Below, one piece after another: positions 12,908 through 21,583 of a DNA stretch of 36,595 nucleotides (position 1 is the stretch's first letter; each line of letters begins with the position of its first letter). The notes beneath the pieces are model-generated. The model saw only the letters and a list, made by a program, of their open reading frames with translations. It searched no databases and was not told the origin of the DNA. Both the position numbers and the translations under genes were made by a program. Source of the DNA: a virus. The DNA is taken from positions 1 to 36,595 of the IMG/VR virus record IMGVR_UViG_3300037963_003409. One strand, given 5' to 3'.

Positions 12908-14686
12908 CTAAAAGAACACATAGGGTTCAGTTCCGTCAGGGAATTGTAACGTAACTTCATCAACAAAGTAAGTCCCCTGCGCTTTCTGCGCATCCGTAGA
13001 AGACCCGTAAACCGGCCTGCTGTTCTCTGTAAAGAACCCGTAACGCTTGAGGAACTGATACGTTTGCGCTTTAGCTCTGAGTTTATGCCCTGGCACCATC
13101 TCTTCGATTGATGTGATTTGCATCTGAGAAGGTAGGCTATTTCCCGTTTCATCAACCAACAACCGGCTTTGCACGGTGACGGGGCTGGCAACCTCAACGC
13201 TGTTGACATCCTTAACGTCAAACTCAAACACAATCTGCTGCGGCGTGTCTCTGTACCGGTTCAGAATGCGCGCAGATGCTGGGTTAGCAGCCGCATAGCT
13301 GCCGTCATTCCCAAGCCATCGCGTAAAGACCTCATAGGCTTGTGATTGGTCGTATTCCTGCGGCCCCTCTGCTGAAGCATCAATAGGAACAGAAACGTTT
13401 CTAAAGTTAGCGCCATCCGTAACGCTTGCGGTGTAGTCAATCACACCATGATAGAAGAACACCCGCGAAAGCCTTTGGTCATAGAGGTCTGATATTTTTG
13501 CAGTGTCCTCAATGATTGTCGCGGCGTCTGACAGGTCTGGCGCGGTTTCCCCAACATCAAGCGGGCGGTTGGCGCGCATTTTGATTTCTTGCGCCACATC
13601 ATCCCACCACCACATGACGCCAAACTGTGAAAGCTCAGACAGCAGTTTTGTCACGCCGGTTGGCTTTGTAATAATCGTGTCCAGAACATAACCAGACAGC
13701 CACCTTAGCCCCTCGCTCTGCCATGCTGGCAAGTCAATGAATGACGGGTCAATGCCTGCAAAGTTCACAAACAAATCATAGGCCACATCTTCAATGCGCT
13801 CTGCATCCGCAACATAACATAGCTGGAATGTGTCGTCTGTGCTGTGGGCGGATGCGTCGGAGCCGCCCTGCGCCCTTGCCGTAAGCGTGATTGTGTCGCT
13901 AGATCTGGTGAAGTTAACAATCTCAGATCCAATCACAGCCGTTCCGCTCGCTGGGTATTCGCTGCCAATTGTGGCTGGGGTTAGGTCAAACGAAGGCAGG
14001 CCGGTTTCTGCAATATCGCTAGCAAGTCGCCCCTCGCTAGGCTCTGGGCATTGGGATTTCTTATCTCGCGCCAAGTCCAGAACATCGGACGCCGTGATTG
14101 TGACATTTCCAGCCGCATCAGGACCGCTCCACTCCGTCACGACATAGTTGCGCGTGCGCATGGAGGCTAGGCTTTCGCCCACGTACCCCTCCTTCACACG
14201 CAAAGCACGGCCAATATAATACGGGAAGCGGCGACGCAGTTTTGCAAAGAAGGTGCCGCGATCAATCGGGTTATACCCGCCCTCGTCCGTCTGCGCCGTA
14301 CCGTCTACGCGCTCGCTTTGATAGCGGTCAAACCAAATGTCACTGTCTGCAAAGTCTTTGAGCTTGACTTGAATCCGTGCGCGCTTGCCTAGGCTTCCAA
14401 GCCGGTCATTCACGCCGCCTAGGTTAATCTCTGTCGGATTGGTGCTAACGGATTGCAGCGCGGGATAAATTCGATCCTTGCGTTCAAAGCCGTTCTGGTT
14501 TTTGGCAAATCGCAAAGTTTCCGTTGATGTGGTGAAGTTGCCTTGATCCTGGCAGCCAAAAAAGCAGTTATAGCACTTGCGCACACCGGTTGTGCCGAGA
14601 ACAGCCGTGCAAGGGCTGCTGCCGTAGGTCAGGGAACACCGCTCAATGTCAAATTCAACAATTTGCAGAAGCTCACGTGTCATCAT
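12908..14686 (-). CDS. Tail tip / baseplate hub protein with N-terminal cysteine cluster
   Basis: A 592-residue protein following the distal-tail gene, the usual position of the tail-associated hub. Its N-terminus has six spaced cysteines (17, 26, 38, 41 and 45, plus a later one), the pattern RCSLTYGSSPC...KCYNC...GC seen in tail proteins of other alphaproteobacterial phages; it may bind a metal or form disulfides. The rest is beta-rich and includes a region that may adopt a hub fold (ending SIEEMVPGHKLRAKAQ). It overlaps the previous gene by 14 bases. No enzymatic domain is visible. Confidence 0.75.
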   Translation of the reverse strand: MMTRELLQIVEFDIERCSLTYGSSPCTAVLGTTGVRKCYNCFFGCQDQGNFTTSTETLRFAKNQNGFERKDRIYPALQSVSTNPTEINLGGVNDRLGSLGKRARIQVKLKDFADSDIWFDRYQSERVDGTAQTDEGGYNPIDRGTFFAKLRRRFPYYIGRALRVKEGYVGESLASMRTRNYVVTEWSGPDAAGNVTITASDVLDLARDKKSQCPEPSEGRLASDIAETGLPSFDLTPATIGSEYPASGTAVIGSEIVNFTRSSDTITLTARAQGGSDASAHSTDDTFQLCYVADAERIEDVAYDLFVNFAGIDPSFIDLPAWQSEGLRWLSGYVLDTIITKPTGVTKLLSELSQFGVMWWWDDVAQEIKMRANRPLDVGETAPDLSDAATIIEDTAKISDLYDQRLSRVFFYHGVIDYTASVTDGANFRNVSVPIDASAEGPQEYDQSQAYEVFTRWLGNDGSYAAANPASARILNRYRDTPQQIVFEFDVKDVNSVEVASPVTVQSRLLVDETGNSLPSQMQITSIEEMVPGHKLRAKAQTYQFLKRYGFFTENSRPVYGSSTDAQKAQGTYFVDEVTLQFPDGTEPYVFF

Positions 14687-15509
14687 ACAACCTCAGACCC
14701 ATTCCAAACGCCATCAAGTCTTTAGGGCCATCGTTGCTAGGTGAGATGGTGTTTCCCTCGCGCCAGCCGTAGAAAATATCCTCTGTGTACTTTGTTGGAC
14801 GCCATGCCCAGAAAAAGCCCTTTCCGTCATTGTGGTGACGCATAAACCCTTTGAAGTCTGCACCGCGAATAAACGTTGGATCAACATACGTGATCGAAGC
14901 CTCAAAGCTTGACCCTTGGCGCGTAACAGCCGCCCCAAGAAGGTTTCCACCCTGAGATACGTTTGATTGCAGCATCACGTTTGTCGGTGTGATTGGTGGC
15001 CGGTAGCCTTGATACAAGCGCTGCGGAATGGTTAGTGCGTTACCCCAGAAGGCAACAGCAACCTCAACGTCAGAGCTTGCGAAGTTGACAAACACGCGCC
15101 AGTAATCCGACGAAAAGTCATCAAAGTAAAACAAGATGGCCCTGTCATCAGTTGGCGCAACCACGCCCGCGCCTGCATCGACCCATGAGCCGCCGCTGTC
15201 TGTGCTGTATTGAACACGAACCTGCGCCCCAATTGTGCCTATGTTGTGCGCGGCAATAGCAATGCAGTTCAGGCTCTGAGCAGAAGGCAAGACAAGCTGC
15301 AACGCCGCTTCATTAGCGCCAGACGGGGTGGCAATCCATGCGTCATAAGTGGTCCCTGTCGCTGATAGCGCTGCGCTCTCCACCTCTGTGCCAATGCTGG
15401 TTGATAGGGTGCCAGAAGATGCCGCAACGCTATCCCAAAACACAATGGGGTTGTTGCTTTCGCCTGCTGCTGCAAGGTCTGCCGCTTTTGTTGGGTCAAA
15501 TACAATCAT
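14673..15509 (-). CDS. Distal tail protein-like, possible galactose-binding fold
   Basis: A 278-residue protein between the tape measure and the tip. The middle (about 75-160: LNCIAIAAHNIGTIGAQVRV, STDSGGSWVDAG, DYWRVFVNF) has the strand layout of discoidin-like carbohydrate-binding domains. The C-terminal part (FKGFMRHHNDGKGFFWAWRP) resembles tail proteins that contact the tube. The role as a tail-end ring is inferred from position. It begins with an ATGA overlap. Confidence 0.7.
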   Translation of the reverse strand: MIVFDPTKAADLAAAGESNNPIVFWDSVAASSGTLSTSIGTEVESAALSATGTTYDAWIATPSGANEAALQLVLPSAQSLNCIAIAAHNIGTIGAQVRVQYSTDSGGSWVDAGAGVVAPTDDRAILFYFDDFSSDYWRVFVNFASSDVEVAVAFWGNALTIPQRLYQGYRPPITPTNVMLQSNVSQGGNLLGAAVTRQGSSFEASITYVDPTFIRGADFKGFMRHHNDGKGFFWAWRPTKYTEDIFYGWREGNTISPSNDGPKDLMAFGMGLRLYDDT

Positions 15510-17167
15510 GCAAACGCCACCCTTATCCCTCTGTCCCCTGCCTCGTCCTGAAGTCGATCAAAGAGGCTTTCAAGGTTAGCGCCGCTTATCATTTCGTCGG
15601 CGCTAAGGCCGCTTAAACGGACGTCAAGAGGCGCTGGCGCAGCCGGAGAGGAAGCAGCCGCACCAGCGCCAGCACCAGCGGCACCGCCGCCAGTTCCACC
15701 AGTGCCGACGCTTCGGATGGCGCTTACCGCCCCCAAACCAGCGCCAAGCACCTGAACCGCAGAAGCAACCCGTGCAAACCATGGCAATGCAGGGTCAGCC
15801 AAGACGCGGTTATGCGCAGACCATGCGTCAATCAACGCCTGAGATGCCGCAAAAGCCTTTCCAAGCTTCAAAAGCCGCTCATTGCTTGAACCCGTAAGGC
15901 TGGCAAGGTCCGTAAAGTAAGAACCCCAAGCCCCTAGCTTCCCACTCAAACTGTCTTGAGTAAGACCAGAAATGCGCTCCAAGTGCTCCCTGATACGTTT
16001 TTCCTGGTCTGACAACTTTTCGTCAAGAGACTTCCCCTCGCCGTCTTCCCCAACACCTAGAAGGTTTGGCAAGGTGATGCCGTCCTCTTTCATTTGAGCC
16101 ATTAGATCACGGATTCTTTGGATGCTCTCAAACGGAGCATCAAGCGACTGCTGCAACCCCCCCGCCGTTTCGTAAAGCGCAACTTGCTGCTCAACTATTT
16201 GATCCAAAGCGTCACTTACGGAACTAATCGCCGCCGCAGCGTTTCCACCCTCAAGCCCCATAAACGCAGGGGCGCGGGCTGCAATTCCGTCCAAGAAATT
16301 CGCAAATGCAACCTGCATGTGACCTAGGCCATTGACCCACGCAAATTGAATTTCACTGATAACAATCTGAAAGTTTGTCTTTAGTAGCTTGACGCTCATT
16401 CCGATACGCTCAAACGCTTCCCGCCCAACATCCACAATGAGAGATAGGGCCGCCCCAAATCCACCCGCAGCCTGCGAAAGTCTCGTAAACTGAAACACAA
16501 GCTCCCCAACCCCAACAATTAGCGCGCCGATTCCGGTTCGTATAAGTGCGCCGCGCAAGAAAAGAAGAGCAGAGGAAAGGCTAAACGTTGCAACTTTTGC
16601 AGCAACAAATGCAACAACCCACTTGCCCGCAAAAAAAGCCGCAGCGGTTGCGCCAATAGTTAAAATTCTATCAATGTTGTTGATTAGAACACTACCCATC
16701 TCAGAGGCAAAGCCCGCCACGGTTTGCATGGCCGCACCAATTGAACGCATAGCAGGGGCAAGCGTTCCGAAAAGCCCCTCAAGATCCGAAAACTCAACAT
16801 TCATTTCACGAAGAGATGTTGTGAGGGGGGCGGCGATAGCAACCACCGCGCCCATTACTGCACCAAGCACACCAAACCCACCAAGAAGCTGCGGAAGCTG
16901 CATTGCTAGCGCGCGACTTGCTTGCGTGCCTGCCCCAACTTGAACGGCAAAATCCCCGACTTGAAAAGCGGCGTTTTGAATGCCACGCTGCATTCCAGAA
17001 GATCGCGTTTCGATTTGCCTAAACGCTCGCCCCATTTGTTTGGTTCTGTCAGCCGCGCGATCAGCCGCGCGGCCCGTTTGGCGCATTTCATCCTGCACGC
17101 GATCAAGGCCAGCCTCGGCCTCCCTGGTGTCGGCCCCTACCTTTACTCTAATTTCAGGAAGCGCCAT
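15506..17167 (-). CDS. Tape measure protein
   Basis: A 553-residue protein with a helical N-terminus rich in Arg, Asp and Gln (residues 1-60) and hydrophobic segments (about 80-110, 160-210). It ends in an Ala/Gly-rich stretch before a short C-terminal domain. It follows the G/GT chaperone genes, as tape measures do. It sets tail length and crosses the host envelope during injection. It is short for the family, which implies a short tail. The ATG at 17167 overlaps the end of the frameshift product by 14 bases. Confidence 0.85.
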   Translation of the reverse strand: MALPEIRVKVGADTREAEAGLDRVQDEMRQTGRAADRAADRTKQMGRAFRQIETRSSGMQRGIQNAAFQVGDFAVQVGAGTQASRALAMQLPQLLGGFGVLGAVMGAVVAIAAPLTTSLREMNVEFSDLEGLFGTLAPAMRSIGAAMQTVAGFASEMGSVLINNIDRILTIGATAAAFFAGKWVVAFVAAKVATFSLSSALLFLRGALIRTGIGALIVGVGELVFQFTRLSQAAGGFGAALSLIVDVGREAFERIGMSVKLLKTNFQIVISEIQFAWVNGLGHMQVAFANFLDGIAARAPAFMGLEGGNAAAAISSVSDALDQIVEQQVALYETAGGLQQSLDAPFESIQRIRDLMAQMKEDGITLPNLLGVGEDGEGKSLDEKLSDQEKRIREHLERISGLTQDSLSGKLGAWGSYFTDLASLTGSSNERLLKLGKAFAASQALIDAWSAHNRVLADPALPWFARVASAVQVLGAGLGAVSAIRSVGTGGTGGGAAGAGAGAAASSPAAPAPLDVRLSGLSADEMISGANLESLFDRLQDEAGDRGIRVAFA

Positions 17168-17396
17168 TTTCAGCCCACCATTCTTCGTCAGTCATATCCA
17201 TTGCATCAACCATAGCGTCAACATCTGCGTTTGTCAGCTTTCCAGCGTGTTCACTTGGCCTATTCATGTCCAGCAATGTCAAAACCTCCGGCAATGTCAT
17301 CTCCCAGAAGTCAGACGGCGAAATGCCTATGCTAAACGCCGCCCGATAAAGTCCGGTCCAGTTTATTCCTTGGACTTCGCCTTGCTGGGCTTTTGC
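17154..17396 (-). CDS. T-part of the G-T tail assembly chaperone, reached by -1 frameshift
   Basis: Eighty codons in the -1 frame relative to 17363-17728, starting after the AAAAAAG slippery site. The frame has no start codon with a ribosome site of its own. It contains a TAC-like segment (INWTGLYRAAFSIGISPSDF, then EMTLPEVLTLL), as in chaperones of gene-transfer agents and alphaproteobacterial phages. The fusion would be 191 residues: 111 from G and 80 here. In lambda, G and GT chaperone the tape measure until tube subunits replace them. The end overlaps the tape-measure start. Confidence 0.8.
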   Translation of the reverse strand, partial: AKAQQGEVQGINWTGLYRAAFSIGISPSDFWEMTLPEVLTLLDMNRPSEHAGKLTNADVDAMVDAMDMTDEEWWAENGAS

Positions 17397-17728
17397 TTTT
17401 TTGCTGGCGCATCGACTGGGCTGATCGCCACAACAAGAGCCTCTGTCATTGCCGCAAAAACCTTTCCTTCATTGCTCATCAAGTCGCCCATCAGATCAAC
17501 ATACATTTGGTCTTCGTCAACTTTTTCCGCGCCCCCTGCTTTCAGGAACTCAGAGACAACAAATGCCACCTCTGAGACTGGCGGCTTTGCGCTGCCGATG
17601 CGGGCGATCATGTCGGTCAATGAAGAGGGGGAAAGCTCCCCTTCAATTTTGCGCAGAAGCCGGTTGCTTGGGGTTACAGTGTACGACTTGCCGTCATACT
17701 CCATCTCAATATCACGAAAAACGCCCAT
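17363..17728 (-). CDS. Tail assembly chaperone (G protein)
   Basis: A 121-residue protein with a short beta-rich N-terminus (MEYDGKSYTVTPSNRLLRKIEGE), a helical body and a lysine-rich end (APAKKQKPSKAKSKE). Length, place between the tail tube and tape measure, and the downstream frameshift region all indicate the lambda-G role. Near residue 110 lies the slippery sequence (17396-17402). Translation to its own stop gives G; slipping gives G-T. Confidence 0.83.
   Translation of the reverse strand: MGVFRDIEMEYDGKSYTVTPSNRLLRKIEGELSPSSLTDMIARIGSAKPPVSEVAFVVSEFLKAGGAEKVDEDQMYVDLMGDLMSNEGKVFAAMTEALVVAISPVDAPAKKQKPSKAKSKE
17396..17402 (-). promoter_or_regulatory. -1 programmed frameshift site, A AAA AAG
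   Basis: The minus strand reads A AAA AAG in the G frame (codons GCA AAA AAG), a canonical -1 heptamer as in dnaX. About 18 bases downstream, AAGTCC (17372-17377 in plus coordinates) can pair with GGACTT (17349-17354), a possible stimulatory stem containing the G stop codon in its loop. After slipping, the frame is open for 80 codons. Confidence 0.82.
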
Positions 17729-17752
17729 TTAGTTTCCTCTCCTATTTGGGGG

Positions 17753-18157
17753 TTACGCGGAAGTGTAAGTCACTGTTCCGCTGGATTGAATGTTGGCTGT
17801 GAACGTGGTTGGGTCCGTGCCTTCCGCGCCGCTCGCATCGAAGTTTGCAAGATACCAACTGCCGGTGAAAGTGCCAAAGCCCGCAGCGTCAATCTCAAAA
17901 TCGTAAAGAGATGTTTGTGTTGGGTCTGCCGCCAAAGCTAACAGCGTGTCATCTTTCAGCACGCCCTCAACGCTGGCGTCAATTGAGAATGTGCCAGTTT
18001 CCGCAAGCATGGTGCGGACGCCCGCATCGTCCTTGTCGGTAATGTCGATTCCTTCACGATTGATTGTGAAGTTGTCAGTGCGTGCGCCCGCGATGACTGC
18101 CGCGCCGCTGCCGCTGTCGTATTTGATGCGCAAAGCGCGTCCTGGTTTAGCCGCCAT
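17753..18157 (-). CDS. Major tail tube protein
   Basis: A 134-residue, beta-rich protein with the layout of tail tube proteins: GARTDNFTINREGIDITDKD near residues 24-43, then a DASVEGVLKDDT segment, and a C-terminal TFTANIQSSGTVTYTSA. It polymerises around the tape measure. It lies directly before the G chaperone with a 24-base gap holding the GAGAGGAAA site of G. Confidence 0.85.
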   Translation of the reverse strand: MAAKPGRALRIKYDSGSGAAVIAGARTDNFTINREGIDITDKDDAGVRTMLAETGTFSIDASVEGVLKDDTLLALAADPTQTSLYDFEIDAAGFGTFTGSWYLANFDASGAEGTDPTTFTANIQSSGTVTYTSA

Positions 18158-18175
18158 TGGTCAGCCCTTTCGCGG

Positions 18176-18592
18176 TCATGTGATTTCATCATAAACCACG
18201 CGCGCCATGACCATTCCGCGCTTGGTTTGTCCGTCAGGGTCTTTGCTAAATGTCTGGCTTTCGATCCGCGTCAACACATGATCAGCGCCCGTAATGTTTA
18301 GCGACCCTTTTTGCAGTAAGTCATAAATCGCGCCTGCAATTTCCTTCACTTCTATCAGATTGTTTTGCCGCGACCAAATGTCTAATTGACAAAGTGCGCT
18401 AGCGCCGTTGTCGGTCTTGGTGTCAAACGGTGACAGGTTGTCTTGGCCGATCACAACATACGGGAAATTGCTGTCACTCTCTGGCAGGTCAGGTTGTTGC
18501 ACATCTGCATAAACGCCAGTGATAAGCGCCATCAGGGGGGCGTTTCCGGTTAGGGCGTCGTATAGGGCGCGCTGTAGATTGTCTGCGTTCAT
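18176..18592 (-). CDS. DUF3168 tail completion protein
   Basis: A 138-residue protein with the DUF3168 pattern: an N-terminal LQRALYDALTGNAPLMALI helix, FPYVVIGQ (about 43-50), a strand region ending QLDIWSR, and a final block of strands. These proteins form the tail terminator ring joining tail to head. It lies between the HK97-gp10-like and tube genes, as expected. Confidence 0.85.
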   Translation of the reverse strand: MNADNLQRALYDALTGNAPLMALITGVYADVQQPDLPESDSNFPYVVIGQDNLSPFDTKTDNGASALCQLDIWSRQNNLIEVKEIAGAIYDLLQKGSLNITGADHVLTRIESQTFSKDPDGQTKRGMVMARVVYDEIT

Positions 18593-19023
18593 CGGATTTC
18601 ACCTGCAATTGCGCGCTCAATATCTGCATAGAAAGGCTGTTTTGCGCTCTCCACTTCCGGCGTCCACGCTGGGCGCGGTGCCATCTTGAACGTCCCCCAC
18701 TCAAGAAACGCCGCGTAAGCCAACCTCGACCCAACAACAGCCGAAAACTGACCTGCGCGCTCATGATAGATAGAGCCAAGCAACACGCCTGTGTCTGGGG
18801 CTGGCGGCTCACCTGGCGCGGATGCCCTATGCACAACGCTCCGGCGTTTGTATGTGCGCCCTGTGGCTGGCCCTTGCTGCATCCGTAGCTTTACGCCCGC
18901 CTCAATCTCCGCAGCGGTCTCTAGGACCACGTTAGAAACCGCCTGCTGAATGTCATCAGACAAATCATCAAGCGCCACCTGCAACGCCTTTTCGCCCTCT
19001 AGCTTGATGCTTAACCGCGTCAT
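18589..19023 (-). CDS. HK97 gp10-like protein
   Basis: A 144-residue protein with GPATGRTYKRRSVVHRASAP, then GEPPAPDTGVLLGSI, SRLAYAAFLEWGT and RPAWTPE, the signature order of HK97 gp10-like connector proteins. These act at head-tail joining. The ATG at 19023 forms an ATGA overlap with the preceding gene; an ATG at 19059 is less likely. Confidence 0.9.
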   Translation of the reverse strand: MTRLSIKLEGEKALQVALDDLSDDIQQAVSNVVLETAAEIEAGVKLRMQQGPATGRTYKRRSVVHRASAPGEPPAPDTGVLLGSIYHERAGQFSAVVGSRLAYAAFLEWGTFKMAPRPAWTPEVESAKQPFYADIERAIAGEIR

Positions 19024-19646
19024 GTCGGCACACCTTCGCCAAGGTCCAGCACCGTCCAAGCGTTGCGCTTCTGCACATCGTTGACGAATGAGATGTTATA
19101 AGCTCGCCCATCGATCAAAACGCGGTCTGTCGCGTAAAGCTGCCCCCAATAGGCAATGAGAAGACGCCACTTGCTTTCGGCGTTCAGCCGGTCAGCGTTC
19201 CAGCGTTCGTTGCCGCTCATTGCCGCAATGCCGCCGTCAACAACAGCCAAGTTTGCCCAGGCTTCGGTATATCCGCCCGCGCCGTCGCTTGTCTTCACTG
19301 CCCGCTGTAGCGTCACGCTCTTCCACAACAGGTCAGCCTCTGACGCAAGGTGGACATGGTATAGCCCCTGCGCCTTCACAATGTCCCGCGTTGCCATGAC
19401 GTAATAGGTGACGCCGCTGGTGGTCAGTTCGTCGCCTTCAATCGGCCATGTGGTGAAGCCTTCCAGATATGCGCTTTCAACGCGCTGCTCCGGCGTCGGG
19501 CTTGGGTATCCCTTTGGGGCTTTCTCCATGTCAAAGACAATTCTGCCAGTTTCCGCGCCAACCGTTGCCGCCTGTATGGCGTCGGTGATTTTCGCTTGAA
19601 CCGCGTCATATGCCTTTTGGGCAATGTCGTTGACCGTGGTTGCCAT
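19020..19646 (-). CDS. Head-tail adaptor with extra N-terminal domain
   Basis: A 208-residue protein. Residues about 110-205 (TLQRAVKTSDGAGGYTEAW, GNERWNADRLNAESKWRLLI, and DRVLIDGRAYNI) match the SPP1 gp16-like head-closure/adaptor family. Residues 1-105 form an additional domain, perhaps another connector (with YYVMATRDIVKAQGLYHVHL). Such a fusion or extension occurs in several alphaproteobacterial phages. It begins at the last base of the preceding stop codon. Confidence 0.8.
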   Translation of the reverse strand: MATTVNDIAQKAYDAVQAKITDAIQAATVGAETGRIVFDMEKAPKGYPSPTPEQRVESAYLEGFTTWPIEGDELTTSGVTYYVMATRDIVKAQGLYHVHLASEADLLWKSVTLQRAVKTSDGAGGYTEAWANLAVVDGGIAAMSGNERWNADRLNAESKWRLLIAYWGQLYATDRVLIDGRAYNISFVNDVQKRNAWTVLDLGEGVPT

Positions 19647-20182
19647 TAGCCGCGCTCCATACGCACTTGCAGACCATTCGCGCCAGCCGCAAGGTAGGGC
19701 CGCAGAAGGTCATTTACCGCCGTGTAATTGCTCATAGAACGCGGGTTAAACGGTGCGCCGCCGCTGCCGTATTGCGTCTCCGTCTCAACTGGCCCAGCCT
19801 TTGAGCGCTCGCCCGTCACTGGCCCCTTTGCGCCCTCTGTCGCATTGGCAAACGGGTCTGCGCCCTCCTGAATGTCAAACGCAAGCTCTGCCTGGGCATC
19901 CTTGAAGTCCTGCGGAACAACATTGCTGGCAACAGTAAAGCCCTTGATTTTTTTAGTCCATTCGCGCGGCAAGCAAGTGGCCTGACCCTGCTCAACTGGC
20001 GTGCCGTTGAAGCTGTAGCGCGTCGAGATTGCCCGCTGCGCTTTGATGAGGTTGGTTTCCTTATCTTGCTCCGTGCCTGTCGCCGCCTTACCGTAGAGGG
20101 CCAAGTAGGTTTCCCACTCGGCCACGGTGATGAAGCTGTTTGCGTTTGCAACGATTGTGCCGTCTTCGATAATCAGCGCCAT
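19646..20182 (-). CDS. DnaT-like head completion / connector protein
   Basis: A 178-residue protein. Its start (MALIIEDGTIVANANSFITV) is a hallmark of phage proteins assigned as putative DnaT-like (DnaT_2). Their position after capsid genes suggests a head-tail connector ring rather than replication. The C-terminal part (FNPRSMSNYTAVNDLLRPYL) is also typical. It overlaps the small basic gene by TAATG. Confidence 0.83.
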   Translation of the reverse strand: MALIIEDGTIVANANSFITVAEWETYLALYGKAATGTEQDKETNLIKAQRAISTRYSFNGTPVEQGQATCLPREWTKKIKGFTVASNVVPQDFKDAQAELAFDIQEGADPFANATEGAKGPVTGERSKAGPVETETQYGSGGAPFNPRSMSNYTAVNDLLRPYLAAGANGLQVRMERG

Positions 20183-20280
20183 TACTTCTTGCCCTTGCGC
20201 GGTTTAGCCTTGGCGGCCTTTTTCGCCGCAGCTTTGCCCTTTTTGGTATACGGGTATTTCTTACCTTTGACTGTTGGCAT
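20182..20280 (-). CDS. Very basic 32-residue protein
   Basis: A 32-residue protein, about half Lys and Arg, beginning MPTVKGKKYPYTKKG. Small proteins with this start occur at the same place, just before the DnaT-like gene, in many phages. The stop forms TAATG with the next gene. It follows GGGGGCC upstream. It is likely a nucleic-acid- or capsid-binding accessory; function unknown. Confidence 0.68.
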   Translation of the reverse strand: MPTVKGKKYPYTKKGKAAAKKAAKAKPRKGKK

Positions 20281-20290
20281 TTTGGCCCCC

Positions 20291-21583
20291 TTATGGCGCG
20301 TCGGTCACAATGTCTGCTGCCGTCATGTTATACATTACAAAGGTCGCAGTTCCTACATTGTCTTGAATGTTTGGATAAGTGTCGCCGTCCCCCATGCGCC
20401 ACCAGTGATCCGGCGGGGTTCCAAGTGTGCTTAGATCAAACGGTGTTCCGCTGTTGTAGATGCTGGCAACGTTGGCCGACTGATCAGACCCCCACACGGC
20501 AAACTCATCAACGCGGCAATTGTCGCGCATGTAGGTTCCCGAAGAATACCGGCCAATCCGCAGATTGTCTGCGTCAATGCCGCTTGACCAGCCATAGTTT
20601 GAATTACTCCAAGTGCCGCCGCTGGTTACGTCTACCCCGTCAACGTAAACGGTGAAGCGCCCGTAATAATCATTGATTGAGCCGCTAGAGCTTCCCGTTG
20701 TGCCGCCATCATAGCAGACCATGACGTGCGTCCAAGTTCCCGAAGGCAGCAAGTTGTTTGCGCCATTCCATTGAAGATTGTTGTTGTTTGACCCATACCG
20801 AAAGCGCAGGCTGTCGTTTGCGCCAAGATAACGCAAATACAAGTGACCCCCGTTGGCAGTATCAAAATCCCCAAAGTAGAAAATGGTTTGCGAGTTGTTG
20901 TTGCTTGTGCCGCCCTTAAACCAAAAGTGAATGGTCCACGCATCGCCGCTGCCGGACCCATTGCCAGAACGCCCAAGCTCCGCATCAAGAAGTGCCGCAT
21001 TTGCGCCAAGATAGTCCTGATTGTTGAAGTTGACGCTTTTGGTGTTGGAGAACGGCGGCGCAGAAACGACAAGAGCAACGGTTTCACTGTCTTGTCCAAA
21101 GTAGTTGATGGCCGTCGCCGTGATGTTGTAGGTCGCAGGTGACAAGCCAGACCCACCGATCAGCTTGCGCACGTTCCCTTCAACCGTTGTGACGCCGCTT
21201 GGTAGGTTTTGCCACTCATAGCCCACGCCGCCTGTCGCTGTCAGTTCGTAATTCAGCGTGTCGCCTTCGGTCAAGTTGACAGTCAGTGATGAGGTGATGA
21301 CAGGCGCAACGCCAGATGGATCTCCCGCTACGGAAAACAGAGTGTTAAGCGCGTTGACCACCGATTGCACGTCAGCGCCATAAACTTGGTCATTTTCATC
21401 CACCACGTCAGCCGCTTCCAGATTGGACAAAAGCAGGTTGTCGCGCGACTTATCGCGGATGCGAAACACTGTGTCTGACGGGCTGTCTGTGACCGCTTGC
21501 AGGTTGTTGAGAAACTGCGCCCCGTTGTTGTCTTCAACAAAGATGGCATTTGCCGCGTCATCCCGATAAATCTTGACCGTCAT
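20291..21583 (-). CDS. Virion protein with Ig-like and LamG/ConA-like domains
   Basis: A 430-residue protein. Residues 1-90 form a virion-associated N-terminus. About 92-180 has an Ig/PIG-like pattern (VTSSLTVNLTEGDTLNYELT, LSPATYNITATAIN). From about 185 there is a concanavalin-like lectin fold, with FTVYVDGVDV and RVDEFAVWGSDQSANVASIY typical of LamG domains. It lies among head genes, so it may decorate the capsid and bind cell-surface or environmental glycans (inference). It overlaps the previous gene. Confidence 0.72.
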   Translation of the reverse strand: MTVKIYRDDAANAIFVEDNNGAQFLNNLQAVTDSPSDTVFRIRDKSRDNLLLSNLEAADVVDENDQVYGADVQSVVNALNTLFSVAGDPSGVAPVITSSLTVNLTEGDTLNYELTATGGVGYEWQNLPSGVTTVEGNVRKLIGGSGLSPATYNITATAINYFGQDSETVALVVSAPPFSNTKSVNFNNQDYLGANAALLDAELGRSGNGSGSGDAWTIHFWFKGGTSNNNSQTIFYFGDFDTANGGHLYLRYLGANDSLRFRYGSNNNNLQWNGANNLLPSGTWTHVMVCYDGGTTGSSSGSINDYYGRFTVYVDGVDVTSGGTWSNSNYGWSSGIDADNLRIGRYSSGTYMRDNCRVDEFAVWGSDQSANVASIYNSGTPFDLSTLGTPPDHWWRMGDGDTYPNIQDNVGTATFVMYNMTAADIVTDAP

